DNA of 64,000 nucleotides from Anabaena sp. UHCC 0204 (GTDB lineage: Bacteria > Cyanobacteriota > Cyanobacteriia > Cyanobacteriales > Nostocaceae): the NCBI RefSeq assembly GCF_009711975.1, contig NZ_VIKW01000014.1, positions 1 through 64,000 on the forward strand. The letters run 5' to 3'. Shown in pieces: positions 35,590 to 44,503 of this stretch (its first letter is position 1; every line of letters begins with the position of its first letter). The position numbers and the translations under genes were made by a program. The notes beneath the pieces are model-generated. The model was not told where the DNA came from. It made no database searches and saw only the letters and a program-made list of their open reading frames with translations.

Positions 35590-36018
35590 ATGAATCGGCT
35601 TATTTATGAAAGTTCTGTCTCGTATAAAGGATATTTAATTATTCCTTTTGTTTATGGCAAAGTTGATGATTACGAAATTTATTCATACAAGTTATTAGCG
35701 GAAGTTGGACATAAAAGCAGATTTCATGCTTCAGAAAATCCAGCAACAATGTATGGTAATACTATTATCAGTATTCTTGATATTGCTAAGGAACATATTG
35801 ATCTAAATATAGACTTTGTTAGTCAAGGTGATTTTTTCAAATCCCGCTATATTTATCGGCATAATCTAATTATTGTTTATCAAAAAAATGGTAGATGTTA
35901 TTATGACCATTATGCACCTGAATCATTAACTAATATTGCCGCACCTAAATTATTTTCATCATCCTATGAATGTTTAAATTGGGTACAAAAAGGTTTAGAC
36001 GGCAGAAACAAAAGTTAA
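35590..36018 (+). CDS. Small protein of unknown function between direct repeats
   Basis: The 142-residue protein begins MNRLIYESSVSYKGYLIIPF. Other marked segments are VSQGDFFKSRYIYRHNLIIV and YYDHYAPESLTNIAAPKLF. It has no signal peptide, membrane helix or known catalytic motif that I can see. AAGGAG lies 6 bases before ATG 35590, and a TATAAT box lies upstream. The gene is flanked by ~70- to 100-base direct repeats, as if it travelled as a cassette, and sits next to a MITE-like element. No function is proposed. Confidence 0.7.
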   Translation: MNRLIYESSVSYKGYLIIPFVYGKVDDYEIYSYKLLAEVGHKSRFHASENPATMYGNTIISILDIAKEHIDLNIDFVSQGDFFKSRYIYRHNLIIVYQKNGRCYYDHYAPESLTNIAAPKLFSSSYECLNWVQKGLDGRNKS

Positions 36019-36027
36019 GTTATGTAG

Positions 36028-36055
36028 GTTGGGTTAAACGACAGCGCAACCCAAC
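36028..36055. repeat. GTTGGGTT hairpin repeat
   Basis: GTTGGGTT (36028-36035) and AACCCAAC (36048-36055) form an 8-bp stem with a 12-base loop, 9 bases after the stop at 36018. TAGGTTGGGTT-type repeats are common in cyanobacterial spacers. It may also act as a terminator. Confidence 0.65.
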
Positions 36056-36072
36056 AAAAGGATTATAGCATC

Positions 36073-36170
36073 AGGTACAGCAAGAAAGAATTAACCGCAG
36101 ATAGAAGATGATGAACGCGGATAAACGCAGATAAATTTGCACTTTAGTAGACTGGAAAACGCTATAATAA
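36073..36170 (+). repeat. Downstream flanking direct repeat
   Basis: This is the partner of 35504-35570. It starts AGGTACAGCAAGAAAGAA and ends GCTATAATAA. It carries a short internal duplication around CGCAGATA/CGCGGATA. Confidence 0.7.
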
Positions 36171-36212
36171 TGTTGGTTTTCCTTGTGTCAACCCAGCCTA
36201 CTAATTCTGGCT

Positions 36213-37724
36213 TTATGGCAACCAAAAGTTAGGTAAAATAGATTTACCTATATTACGAACTACTTGATTGACGTTTCTGGCAACTTGGATATGATTTTCG
36301 TCTGCTTCTACAGGTAAAATATTGGCTTTTTTCCCCTGTTGTAAATAAGAAATAGCTAAATTTGCAGATTCTAAACCAGTTACATAAGCCTTTTCTTGTG
36401 ACCATGAACCATGACGGTTAATAATCCAATCTCCACTCATAAACAGATTTTGTAAACTTGTCCTAGCTCGTAACAGATAACGATAACTACCAGGGGCAAA
36501 ATGTGTAACTGCATTTGCTAAACGAATGACGCTACTATCTATGACTTTGGCTTCGCTAAATCCGGGAATACATTTTGTTAAATAACTTTGAACTATCTGC
36601 ACAATTTCGCGATCGCTTAAATGTAGAAATTGATTTGCATGATAAAAATCAACTTCTATGACTGTTCCTGGTTCATTTTTAAATTCATCATGTAAAGCAT
36701 TCAAATCAAAAAATGTCCACCCTGTAGAATCATCAAAACCAAAACAAGCATTGGAAGGACGAGGAATATCTATTTTTCTATCAAACCATAACCGAGTTGC
36801 TAAAACATCAACTGCCCCTAAATTATTTAAGTTTCTAAATTCTGCTCGATTTTGTAAACTAGGACTACTAGAAACAATCTTTTTCATTCCTGTGACACCG
36901 ACGGCAAAGATTACAGCGTCAGCATCAAAAATTTCATCACCACAAACTACACCTTTAACACATTCATTACTATCTATAATTACATCTGTAACTTTATGTT
37001 TAGATAGAACTCTTGCACCTAACTTTTCTATTTGTTGTACCCACGGACGAAATATTTTTTCTCCCACAGTACCGCGACACCAAACTACATCAAAATCCGG
37101 TTGATGTGCCAGAATAAAATAGTATAACATTCCTAAAGTTGCAGCGGCTGAACATTGTTCACCAGGGGCAAATAATCCCACTAATAACATTGGTTCAAAA
37201 GCTTCTTTATAGAGTCTGGCAGAAACACCAAAAGTTTTGAATAATTCACGGGCTGTAATATAATCGTAACGTTTCCAAGCCTGATCTGAATTATCAAAAT
37301 CAATCAAACTGTAAAGTAATGGTAAGGCGCTCAAACGGTCAATTAATGGTAATCTTTGAAATTGAGGATATATAAAAGTTCCTAAAGGTGTGGGAAGTCT
37401 GGGTAAATCTTGGAAAATCGGAGATTCTACTTCCAAACCTGCGGGAGAATATTGTGCGGAACGAGTCCAAGTTGTAAAAGGACTAATTCCCAATTCATTA
37501 ATAAGAGCAAAAATATTTCTGTAAGGATACCAAAAGCCATGAATACCGGCTTCTACAGATTTACCTGCGGCTGTTTGCCAACCTGCTACTAACCCACCAG
37601 GATATTGTCCTGCTTCTAGTAATGTGACTTCATAACCTTGTTTTGCTAAATGGTAGGTAGCCCCTAAACCAGCCCAACCAGCACCAACTACTACTACCCG
37701 TTTTTGTTGTGATTCTTTTGACAT
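36213..37724 (-). CDS. FAD-dependent oxidoreductase of the carotene desaturase/amine oxidase family
   Basis: The 503-residue protein has an N-terminal dinucleotide-binding motif VVVVGAGWAGLGATYHLAKQ with the usual acidic residue in EVTLLEAG, then PGGLVAGW, and a C-terminal FAD motif FMSGDWIINRHGSWSQEKAYVTGLESANLA. This build is shared by phytoene and zeta-carotene desaturases and related isomerases. The motif HGFWYPYRNIF is typical of a cyanobacterial and plant subgroup whose substrate is not fixed. It is monocistronic. The exact reaction cannot be read from the sequence. Confidence 0.85.
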   Translation of the reverse strand: MSKESQQKRVVVVGAGWAGLGATYHLAKQGYEVTLLEAGQYPGGLVAGWQTAAGKSVEAGIHGFWYPYRNIFALINELGISPFTTWTRSAQYSPAGLEVESPIFQDLPRLPTPLGTFIYPQFQRLPLIDRLSALPLLYSLIDFDNSDQAWKRYDYITARELFKTFGVSARLYKEAFEPMLLVGLFAPGEQCSAAATLGMLYYFILAHQPDFDVVWCRGTVGEKIFRPWVQQIEKLGARVLSKHKVTDVIIDSNECVKGVVCGDEIFDADAVIFAVGVTGMKKIVSSSPSLQNRAEFRNLNNLGAVDVLATRLWFDRKIDIPRPSNACFGFDDSTGWTFFDLNALHDEFKNEPGTVIEVDFYHANQFLHLSDREIVQIVQSYLTKCIPGFSEAKVIDSSVIRLANAVTHFAPGSYRYLLRARTSLQNLFMSGDWIINRHGSWSQEKAYVTGLESANLAISYLQQGKKANILPVEADENHIQVARNVNQVVRNIGKSILPNFWLP

Positions 37725-37859
37725 TTTTTCGGCTCATAATTACACTCATTTAATAATGTATCTGATATTCAAATAATGTAGGATATGATATAATATTTAT
37801 TTTGAAAAAAAAACAAATTTATTTACCAAAATGGTAAACTTATATTAGTCTACTAAGGC

Positions 37860-38189
37860 ATGGAAATCATCTTCGCTGACGGGAAACTGCAAAAACTATG
37901 TGAGGAACAAAACTTAGCGGAAAGAAAATTAGGTGCAAAGTGTGTCAAGAAATTGAAGGCTAGGTTGGCTGATTTTGCTGCTGTTAGTTGCGTTAAAGAA
38001 CTAATTACAGGTCATCCTCATCCTTTGAAAGGAGATAGAATAGGTGAGTTTGCAGTGAACCTAGAAGGTGGTAAAAGGTTGGTATTTAGACCCAATAATA
38101 ACCCCATTCCCTTGCATGAAGATGGAAGCATTGATTGGTCACAAGTTACTGCTATTTGTATTGTTTTCATTGGGGATTACCATGATTGA
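37860..38189 (+). CDS. HigB-like toxin of the RelE superfamily
   Basis: The 109-residue protein matches HigB/killer-type RNases: DGKLQKLCEEQNLAERKLGA, HPHPLKGDRIGEFAVNL, GGKRLVFRPNN and a C-terminal FIGDYHD. It probably cleaves mRNA on the ribosome. The antitoxin gene overlaps its end by 8 bases, with toxin before antitoxin, the hig order. A TATAAT-rich leader precedes it. Confidence 0.85.
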   Translation: MEIIFADGKLQKLCEEQNLAERKLGAKCVKKLKARLADFAAVSCVKELITGHPHPLKGDRIGEFAVNLEGGKRLVFRPNNNPIPLHEDGSIDWSQVTAICIVFIGDYHD

Positions 38190-38490
38190 AATAAACCGTT
38201 CCTTTACGCCAGATTGGGTATCTCCTCCTGGTGACACTATTGCTGATTTATTAGAAGAGCTTAATTGGACAGAAGCACAACTAGCAGAGCAGTTAGGCTT
38301 CGCTGCTAATCACGTTAGTTTACTTATCAATGGTAAAGCAGCTATAAATGAAGAAATAGCACTGAAACTAGAAAGGATTTTGGGTAGTACGGCAGCATTT
38401 TGGTTAAATCGTGAAGCCCAATATCAGGCTGGTTTAACACGGATAGAAGCAGAAAACTACAAAACAGAATACAGTCCAGTTCAGGCTTAA
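38182..38490 (+). CDS. HigA-like antitoxin, XRE-family helix-turn-helix
   Basis: The 102-residue protein from ATG 38182 has an HTH: TIADLLEELNWTEAQLAEQL, AANHVSLLINGKAAINEEIA and LERILGSTAAFWLNREAQYQ, standard for HigA antitoxins. It likely binds its own promoter and the toxin. The short start is chosen because the longer frame lies within the toxin gene and lacks similarity. Confidence 0.88.
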   Translation: MIEINRSFTPDWVSPPGDTIADLLEELNWTEAQLAEQLGFAANHVSLLINGKAAINEEIALKLERILGSTAAFWLNREAQYQAGLTRIEAENYKTEYSPVQA

Positions 38491-38518
38491 AATCTCCATT
38501 TATGAGATTAATTTCATT

Positions 38519-39292
38519 TTAAGCAAAGCTAGAAAGACCTAAATTGGGGGGAATATCTTGAATTCTTCCTGGTCCAATAGCTTGTAATCCTTCTTTGAGG
38601 ATAATATCACCCGTATACAAGGCTTTACCGACTATCACACCTGTGACACCTTGGGGTTCTAAAGCTAATAAACTTAACAAATCGGTGACGGAACTTACTC
38701 CACCGGAAGCAATTACGGGTATGGAAATTGCCGCTGCGAGTTCTCGTAATGCGTCTAAGTTAGGTCCTTCTAGTGTGCCGTCACGGTTGATATCTGTGTA
38801 AATTATGGCTGCTGCACCTAATTCTTGCATTTGTACAGCTAGTTGGGTGGCTAATACTGCTGATGTTTCTAACCAACCACGAGTTGCAACTAAGCCGTTA
38901 CGGGCATCTATGCCAATAATAATTTGTTGGGGAAATTCTTGACAGAGTTCTTGGACTAATTGGGGTTGTTCGACAGCGACAGTGCCGAGAATTGCCCAAT
39001 TTACACCCAGATTAAATAATTGTACAACACTTGAGCGATCGCGCAATCCACCCCCAACTTCAATGGGAATAGAAAGATTATTTCTAATCGCTTCAATTGC
39101 TGCTAAATTAACTATTTTCCCAGCTTTCGCGCCGTCTAAATCAACTAGATGTAATCTTGTCGCGCCTTGGTCTGCCCACATTTTCGCAACTTCAACGGGA
39201 TTTTCGCTGAATACTTGCGATCGCTCGTAGTCTCCTTTATATAGTCGCACACAGCGACCTTCTAGTAAATCAATTGCGGGTATTACTTCCAT
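38519..39292 (-). CDS. hisA: ProFAR isomerase HisA (histidine biosynthesis)
   Basis: HisA converts ProFAR to PRFAR, the fourth step of histidine synthesis. The 257-residue TIM barrel starts [20 protein letters not shown] (catalytic Asp near residue 8), with [34 protein letters not shown] (second catalytic Asp) and VIASGGVSS (phosphate binding). ATG 39292 matches the family start. The upstream extension reads a heptamer repeat (GTTAATT/GTCAATT at 39293-39330) and is not real. No other his genes are adjacent, as usual in cyanobacteria. Confidence 0.96.
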   Translation of the reverse strand: MEVIPAIDLLEGRCVRLYKGDYERSQVFSENPVEVAKMWADQGATRLHLVDLDGAKAGKIVNLAAIEAIRNNLSIPIEVGGGLRDRSSVVQLFNLGVNWAILGTVAVEQPQLVQELCQEFPQQIIIGIDARNGLVATRGWLETSAVLATQLAVQMQELGAAAIIYTDINRDGTLEGPNLDALRELAAAISIPVIASGGVSSVTDLLSLLALEPQGVTGVIVGKALYTGDIILKEGLQAIGPGRIQDIPPNLGLSSFA

Positions 39293-39325
39293 AATTGTTA
39301 ATTGGTAATTGTTAATTGTCAATTG

Positions 39326-39616
39326 TCAATTATTCCTTAATTCCTGTACTGCTTGGCGAAAACCTAAAACTAGCAAAATGTTAGAAAGAGTTAAAAAGAC
39401 TTCTGCACCGCCATGTAACCAGTCTATATTGGCTAATTGTTCTCCATACTGCACTTTGGCATAGATGCCGGCGGGGATTGTGACAGCAACAAATACCAAT
39501 GTACCGTAAAATCCATATAGGGCTAAACGTGGCATTTGCGGACTACGGCTGATAAACCACAAGAAACCCAAATAGGGAAAGAGAGAAAGGGCAAACAGGG
39601 TTTCTTTTGATATCAT
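39326..39616 (-). CDS. DUF3593 membrane protein
   Basis: The 96-residue protein has three hydrophobic segments (~5-22, ~32-50, ~68-88) and matches DUF3593: LFALSLFPYLGFLWFISRSP, YGEQLANIDWLHGGAEVFLT and LSNILLVLGFRQAV. The family is found in cyanobacteria and plastid-bearing eukaryotes; function unknown. Its start overlaps the stop of the DUF2499 gene by four bases (ATGA), so the two are translationally coupled. Confidence 0.88.
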   Translation of the reverse strand: MISKETLFALSLFPYLGFLWFISRSPQMPRLALYGFYGTLVFVAVTIPAGIYAKVQYGEQLANIDWLHGGAEVFLTLSNILLVLGFRQAVQELRNN

Positions 39617-39948
39617 TGTTCTGATTTGATAGATTGTGCTTCAATAGTGGTTGCAGGCTTTGTAGAACGCCAAATTAGATAAGCTGCTGCCCAAAGAGTA
39701 AAGTTACCAACTAATGTCATGGTAGCTTGGAGGGTGACTAACCATTCTAGAGATTCGGAATTGTCGAAATAATGCCAAGTGCAAGCACACATCGCACTGA
39801 TCAAAGCTGGTAACATGGCAAAGGATAATCCCCACCAACTACGATTTTTGGTAAGTTCACCGTATATCCAGATTAGCCAAATTGCGGCTATCCACTCAAT
39901 GACGCTAGAAATATGAATTATCCAGGTGGGAATCGAAAGGGCGTGCAT
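39613..39948 (-). CDS. DUF2499 membrane protein
   Basis: The 111-residue protein from ATG 39948 (MHALSIPTWIIHISSVIEWI) has three to four membrane segments, ISAMCACTWHYFDNSESLEW and a C-terminal hydrophilic tail. It matches DUF2499, conserved in cyanobacteria and plants and regularly paired with DUF3593. A thylakoid or inner-membrane complex is plausible for the pair but remains unproven. Confidence 0.88.
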   Translation of the reverse strand: MHALSIPTWIIHISSVIEWIAAIWLIWIYGELTKNRSWWGLSFAMLPALISAMCACTWHYFDNSESLEWLVTLQATMTLVGNFTLWAAAYLIWRSTKPATTIEAQSIKSEQ

Positions 39949-39974
39949 AATTAATTCAAACTTCAAAATTCAAA

Positions 39975-41024
39975 ATGGTCAAGATGCGGGTTTTATTGTC
40001 TGGGTATTACGGTAAGGGTAATGGTGGTGATGAAGCTTTATTAGCCACACTTCTGCAAATGCTACCACCTGATGTCACTCCTGTAGTGCTTTCTGGAAAT
40101 CCTGAAGACACTCATCAGCATTATGGTGTGGAATGTTACAATCGCATGGCGTTTTTACAGGTAATTAAAGCTTTGCGTTCCTGTGATGCTTTTGTTTGGG
40201 GTGGGGGAAGTTTAATTCAAGATGCGACTAGTGTTATTAGTCCCTTTTATTATGGGGGATTAATGGCTTTAGCTCAAGTTATGGGTTTAAAAACTGTGGC
40301 TTGGGGACAGGGTATAGGTCCTTTGTTGCGTTCTCCAACTCGGTTTTTAGCTCATAGGAATTTTGCAGGTTGTAGTCAAGTGAGTGTGCGCGATCGCTCT
40401 AGTTCTAGTTTATTATCAAGTTGGAGTATACCCCATATCCTTGCACCTGACCCGGTTTGGGCGTTGGAGTCGAAGCCAGTACCAGAGTTAGTAGATTTAC
40501 CAAAACCGAGAATTGCGGTGACTTTAAGAAATCATCCTCAATTGACAGACAAAAGGTTAACAATTTTAACTCAAGCTATAGTTAATTTACAGAAAGAAAC
40601 TCAAGCTTTTATTTTATTATTACCATTTCAAAAAAGCGAAGATTTAGGAATTGCTGAAAAAATTCAAACTCAATTAAAAGACGTTAGTAAAATCCTTTGT
40701 TCGGAAGATCCACAAATTTTAAAAGGTGTATTTCGCGGTGTGGAACTGTCCATAGGAATGCGGCTACATAGTTTAATTATGGCAGCAAGTGAAGGTTCTC
40801 GTTGTTTTGCTTTGAGTTATGATCCAAAAGTAAATCAGTTAATGGAAGATTTAGAAATACCTGGTTGGGATTTAAAGGATTTACCAGATGATGTTGATTT
40901 AATTAGTAAAACTTGGATTGATTATTATTATAATGGTCAATCTTTGTCATCTGAGAAAATTCAATCTTTGATAAATGGGGCTTTTTTGCATCGGAATTTG
41001 TTAAAGGAAGCTTTGAGTTCTTGA
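39975..41024 (+). CDS. csaB: Polysaccharide pyruvyl transferase CsaB
   Basis: CsaB adds pyruvate ketals to cell-wall polysaccharide. The 349-residue protein shows LSGYYGKGNGGDEALLATLL, FVWGGGSLIQDATS, KTVAWGQGIGPL, VSVRDRSSSSLL and SIGMRLHSLIMAASEG, the family motifs in order. ATG 39975 or ATG 39984 could be used. It is divergent from the DUF2499 gene with only 26 bases between the starts, so their promoters must overlap. It may act on S-layer-anchoring polymer or exopolysaccharide. Confidence 0.92.
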   Translation: MVKMRVLLSGYYGKGNGGDEALLATLLQMLPPDVTPVVLSGNPEDTHQHYGVECYNRMAFLQVIKALRSCDAFVWGGGSLIQDATSVISPFYYGGLMALAQVMGLKTVAWGQGIGPLLRSPTRFLAHRNFAGCSQVSVRDRSSSSLLSSWSIPHILAPDPVWALESKPVPELVDLPKPRIAVTLRNHPQLTDKRLTILTQAIVNLQKETQAFILLLPFQKSEDLGIAEKIQTQLKDVSKILCSEDPQILKGVFRGVELSIGMRLHSLIMAASEGSRCFALSYDPKVNQLMEDLEIPGWDLKDLPDDVDLISKTWIDYYYNGQSLSSEKIQSLINGAFLHRNLLKEALSS

Positions 41025-41172
41025 TTAGCTAATAAGTAATAAACGGTTGTACTATTGAAAATGAAGATATTCTACCACAACCAATTTAAATATTAATACT
41101 TATTAATTAACAATTCTTTTCTTTCATTTTTGGCTGTATCATATTTATTATTCATTGAAGGAGATATCCAAA

Positions 41173-41460
41173 ATGACTCTCAAAGAACTACTTATCAAAG
41201 AAATTGAATCCACCCCAGATACTATTCTGGCTGAAACCCTAGATTTTTTATGCTTTCTGAAAACAAAGGAGACTCAAATACAAACCAAGTCACAACTACC
41301 AGATATTACTCAAAGTTCAGAAAATTCCACAGGACGGTCACTCCTAGAACACTTGAAAACAATTGGTAAATGGGAAGGTGATGATTTACAAAATTGTCTC
41401 CAGTTAGTTTATGATACTCGTGGTAAAGCCAAATTTGATGATAATAACCCATTTGAATAA
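41173..41460 (+). CDS. Antitoxin of a VapBC-type pair (DUF2281-like)
   Basis: The 95-residue protein from ATG 41173 (MTLKELLIKEIESTPDTILA) resembles small DUF2281-type antitoxins with a helical N-terminus (AETLDFLCFLKTKE) and a flexible C-terminal part. AAGGAG lies 10 bases upstream of ATG 41173 and excludes the longer start. Its TAA overlaps the ATG of the PIN toxin by one base. Confidence 0.75.
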   Translation: MTLKELLIKEIESTPDTILAETLDFLCFLKTKETQIQTKSQLPDITQSSENSTGRSLLEHLKTIGKWEGDDLQNCLQLVYDTRGKAKFDDNNPFE

Positions 41461-41903
41461 TGTACCTGTTAGATACAAATCATTGTAGCCGCGCAATTCT
41501 TGGTGATGAAAATGTACTTCATCATTTAGCTGAAGTGGAAAATTCCTTAGTTGCAACCTGTGTCATTGTTCAAGGAGAACTAGTAGATATGGCAAAACGT
41601 TCTCAACACACCGAAGCTAACTTAGACCTTGTTCATCGATTTCTTAATGGTATATATATTTATAATATTGATGAAATTACTGCTAATCTCTACGGAGAAT
41701 TAAAAGCATCCTTATTTAATCAATTTGCACCGAAGGAAAAAAGCAAGCGGAGAAAAACAAAAATTACTAATTTAGGTTTTGATGAAAATGATATCTGGAT
41801 TGCTGCTGTAGCTCTACAACACAACCTTACTATTGTATCATCTGACAGTGATTTTCAGCGAATTATACAAGTCAGAGCATTTTCAGTTAAATCTTGGTTG
41901 TAA
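41460..41903 (+). CDS. PIN-domain ribonuclease toxin (VapC-like)
   Basis: The 147-residue PIN domain opens YLLDTNHCSRAILGD (Asp) with VIVQGELVDMAKRS (Glu) and FDENDIWIAAVALQHNLTIV and SSDSDFQRI (acidic pair). These residues bind the metal ions of VapC RNases. A small insertion (PKEKSKRRKTKI) is lysine-rich. It is translationally coupled to its antitoxin. Confidence 0.87.
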   Translation: MYLLDTNHCSRAILGDENVLHHLAEVENSLVATCVIVQGELVDMAKRSQHTEANLDLVHRFLNGIYIYNIDEITANLYGELKASLFNQFAPKEKSKRRKTKITNLGFDENDIWIAAVALQHNLTIVSSDSDFQRIIQVRAFSVKSWL

Positions 41904-42006
41904 ATCCATTTTTTGACGTATGGACAGCACTATTTTTAACTAAACAAAATTCCCTAATAATTTAGTAATTTAGTTAAGGTTGATATCATCCCCAAGGAGG
42001 TTCATC

Positions 42007-42585
42007 ATGACAGCTATCACCGTCAACTTAAACCCCATTATCCAACTTACCGACAACCAATTTTATCAACTCTGTCGAGAAAATCCTGAAGTCAAATTTG
42101 AACGCAATACAGACGGAAAATTATTGATAATATCAAATACAGGAGGAATAGCAGGAAATCAAAATGCTGAAATTTCAACAGATTTTGCTATTTGGAATCG
42201 TCAAACTAAACTAGGCGTTTGTTTCGATTCTTCCACCTGTTTTAAACTTCCCAATGGTGCAAATCTTTCTCCTGATGTTGCTTGGATCAAAAAAGAGAGA
42301 TGGGATAAACTTACATCAGAAGAACAAGAAAAATTTTCACCAATTGCCCCAGATTTTGTTTTAGAATTAATGTCACCCAGCGATAGTTTGCAAGAAACGC
42401 GAACAAAAATGCAGGAATATATCAATAACGGAGTTAAATTAGGTTGGTTAATTAATCGGAAAATGCGTCAAGTGGAAATTTATCGTCTTGGAAAACCCGT
42501 GGAAATTTTAGACTTTCCCCAAGAATTATCGGGTGCAGATATTTTACCGGGGTTTATTTTAAATATGGAAATTATTTGGGGATAG
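42007..42585 (+). CDS. Uma2 family endonuclease (DUF820)
   Basis: The 192-residue protein matches the compact Uma2 form. It has FYQLCRENPEVKFERNTDGK, LSPDVAWIKKERWDKLTSEE (Asp), PDFVLELMSPSDSLQETRTK (Glu) and MQEYINNGVKLGWLINRKMR (Lys region). AAGGAGG lies 7 bases before ATG 42007, which fixes the start. Unlike the two genes near 3 kb it lacks a coiled-coil tail. The role of the family is unclear. Confidence 0.87.
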   Translation: MTAITVNLNPIIQLTDNQFYQLCRENPEVKFERNTDGKLLIISNTGGIAGNQNAEISTDFAIWNRQTKLGVCFDSSTCFKLPNGANLSPDVAWIKKERWDKLTSEEQEKFSPIAPDFVLELMSPSDSLQETRTKMQEYINNGVKLGWLINRKMRQVEIYRLGKPVEILDFPQELSGADILPGFILNMEIIWG

Positions 42586-42640
42586 GTTGCTGAAATTCAA
42601 CAACCGAATTATATTAACCAAACCTAAAAATGTGCTGTTA

Positions 42641-43420
42641 TTATTTACTTCCACTGACAATTCCTGACCATTGCACCTTTTTTTCCCTTTCTCGACGATA
42701 AGAAAAGAAATGTTCTGGAGTTTGGAAAGTACAATAAGGAGCGATCGCAATTTGTTCTAAACTAATTCCTAATTGCTCCAACTGTAAAACATTCACCCGA
42801 CGCACATCTAAACGTACCTTACCTGGTTCTATATCCCTAAGTAAAGGTGAATTGGGCAAATCATGTAACGTATCAACAATTTTTTCCAAGTCATCATCTG
42901 GTATAATGCTGCTGCCAATTTCCGCAGCCACTTCCACAGAAACCTGATAAACTTCCCCAGCAATAGCCGGACCCATCGCCACCCGCAAATCTGCTAGACT
43001 ACTACCGTGCGATCGCATTCTCATGATAGCTTCCGGAATAATCTTTGCCGCTGTTCCCCGCCAACCAGCGTGTAAAGCCGCCACCTGTCCAGTTTTCACA
43101 TCCCCAATCAACACAGGTGTACAATCAGCAGAAGCCACCCACACAGCTTGTAAAGGTTGCTGACTAATTAAACCATCTGCCAACGCCAAATCATCATCAC
43201 TGGTATTGACATGATCATCAACCTCTTGAGGAGTCAAAACAGTATTGCCATGTACCTGTTTTAAGCGATAAGCTGAAGCCGCTGGTTGAAGTGCTTGAGT
43301 TAGCTCATTTGGTAGACGCGGCCAAAACTGTTGGGTAAAAAAACCATGAGACCAGGGTTTTAGAAGATTACAAGTCAGGTAAGGTAGACCTTCCCAATTG
43401 TGCCAGTGCCAAGTGTGCAT
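42641..43420 (-). CDS. pgeF: PgeF-like multicopper-type peptidoglycan editing/purine nucleosidase protein (YfiH)
   Basis: The 259-residue protein matches the YfiH/PgeF (DUF152) family: WSHGFFTQQFWPRLPNELTQ, KQVHGNTVL, VWVASADCTPVLIGDVKTG, VAALHAGWRGTAAKIIPEAI and FFSYRRE at the end. The His, Cys and His of the last motifs bind zinc. Family members act on adenosine-type nucleosides and in peptidoglycan editing. The gene is divergent from birA. Confidence 0.9.
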   Translation of the reverse strand: MHTWHWHNWEGLPYLTCNLLKPWSHGFFTQQFWPRLPNELTQALQPAASAYRLKQVHGNTVLTPQEVDDHVNTSDDDLALADGLISQQPLQAVWVASADCTPVLIGDVKTGQVAALHAGWRGTAAKIIPEAIMRMRSHGSSLADLRVAMGPAIAGEVYQVSVEVAAEIGSSIIPDDDLEKIVDTLHDLPNSPLLRDIEPGKVRLDVRRVNVLQLEQLGISLEQIAIAPYCTFQTPEHFFSYRREREKKVQWSGIVSGSK

Positions 43421-43491
43421 CTTTAACCAAACCTAAACAGAAAATTAACAACTTTCCATCAATACTAACTTGAACAACAGCCAAAAAAGAT

Positions 43492-44340
43492 TTGCCAAAA
43501 AATTTTGAACAATGGGGAACTGCGGTGGAATTTAATCAGCAACTTTTGGTAGATAGCTTGAAAGCAGAATATAAGCATCAAGATTTACCATTTTCTCTAC
43601 ATATTTTTAACACTGTATCCTCCACAAATCAAACCCTGTGGCAACTAATTGACCAAACAGAAAAAACCAACTCTGTAGTTATAGCCACTCAGCAAACCGC
43701 TGGACGGGGGCAATGGGGTCGTCAATGGCTATCTTCTACTGGTGGTCTATATCTTTCGATGTCCATAGTGCCTCAACTAGCAGCTACCAATAGTTATCAA
43801 CTCACATTAGCCACTGCTTGGGGAATTACAGCACAGTTTCAAAAATGTGGTATACCTGTAGGCATAAAATGGCCAAATGATTTAGTATTAGATGGTCGCA
43901 AACTAGGCGGCATTTTGACTGAAACAAAAGTCAATAAAGGACAAATCACTCAAGCCGTTATTGGTGTTGGTATTAATTGGGCAAACTCAGTTCCAGAAAC
44001 CGGAATTAATCTGCAAATATGGCAAAATTCCCAGAATTATCACATGATTAATCACCTGGAAATGCTAACCTCACAAGTTTTAATAGGAATTAAGTCCGGT
44101 ATCGAGTGTCTACAGACAGAAGGAATAAACATCCTCTTGTCGCGCTATCTTGATGTACTCACAAATATGGGTGATCAAGTTTATGTCAATAATTTTTTAG
44201 GTACAGTGGTGGGAGTAACTCAAGAGGGTAATCTCCGGTTAAAAATGACAAATGATGATTTAAAAGCAGCGGTAACACCAGAAATTTCTTGCCAACCAGG
44301 TACAATCAGTTTGGGTTATCGTCAATCTTCTGTTTTATGA
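43492..44340 (+). CDS. birA: Biotin-protein ligase (biotin-[acetyl-CoA carboxylase] ligase)
   Basis: BirA makes biotinyl-AMP and transfers biotin to acetyl-CoA carboxylase. The 282-residue protein has TVSSTNQTLW, QQTAGRGQWGRQWLSSTGGL (biotinyl-AMP loop), GIKWPNDLVLDGRKLGGILT (catalytic Lys) and a C-terminal SH3-like domain. There is no DNA-binding N-terminus, so it is a group I ligase without repressor function. TTG 43492 is used as the start because no ATG fits; this start is uncertain. Confidence 0.92.
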   Translation: MPKNFEQWGTAVEFNQQLLVDSLKAEYKHQDLPFSLHIFNTVSSTNQTLWQLIDQTEKTNSVVIATQQTAGRGQWGRQWLSSTGGLYLSMSIVPQLAATNSYQLTLATAWGITAQFQKCGIPVGIKWPNDLVLDGRKLGGILTETKVNKGQITQAVIGVGINWANSVPETGINLQIWQNSQNYHMINHLEMLTSQVLIGIKSGIECLQTEGINILLSRYLDVLTNMGDQVYVNNFLGTVVGVTQEGNLRLKMTNDDLKAAVTPEISCQPGTISLGYRQSSVL

Positions 44341-44503
44341 TTTTTTTTGTTAAAAATGTCACTGCATGAACAGGTAAACCACTAGCTGAAGCAATTCTGG
44401 ATTTGAGATTTGAGATTAGAGTTAATCTAAAATCCAAAATCTAAAATCTAAAATTGAATGACATTATTTCTTTAGACTGATTACACACAACAAAAGAGAA
44501 CAA

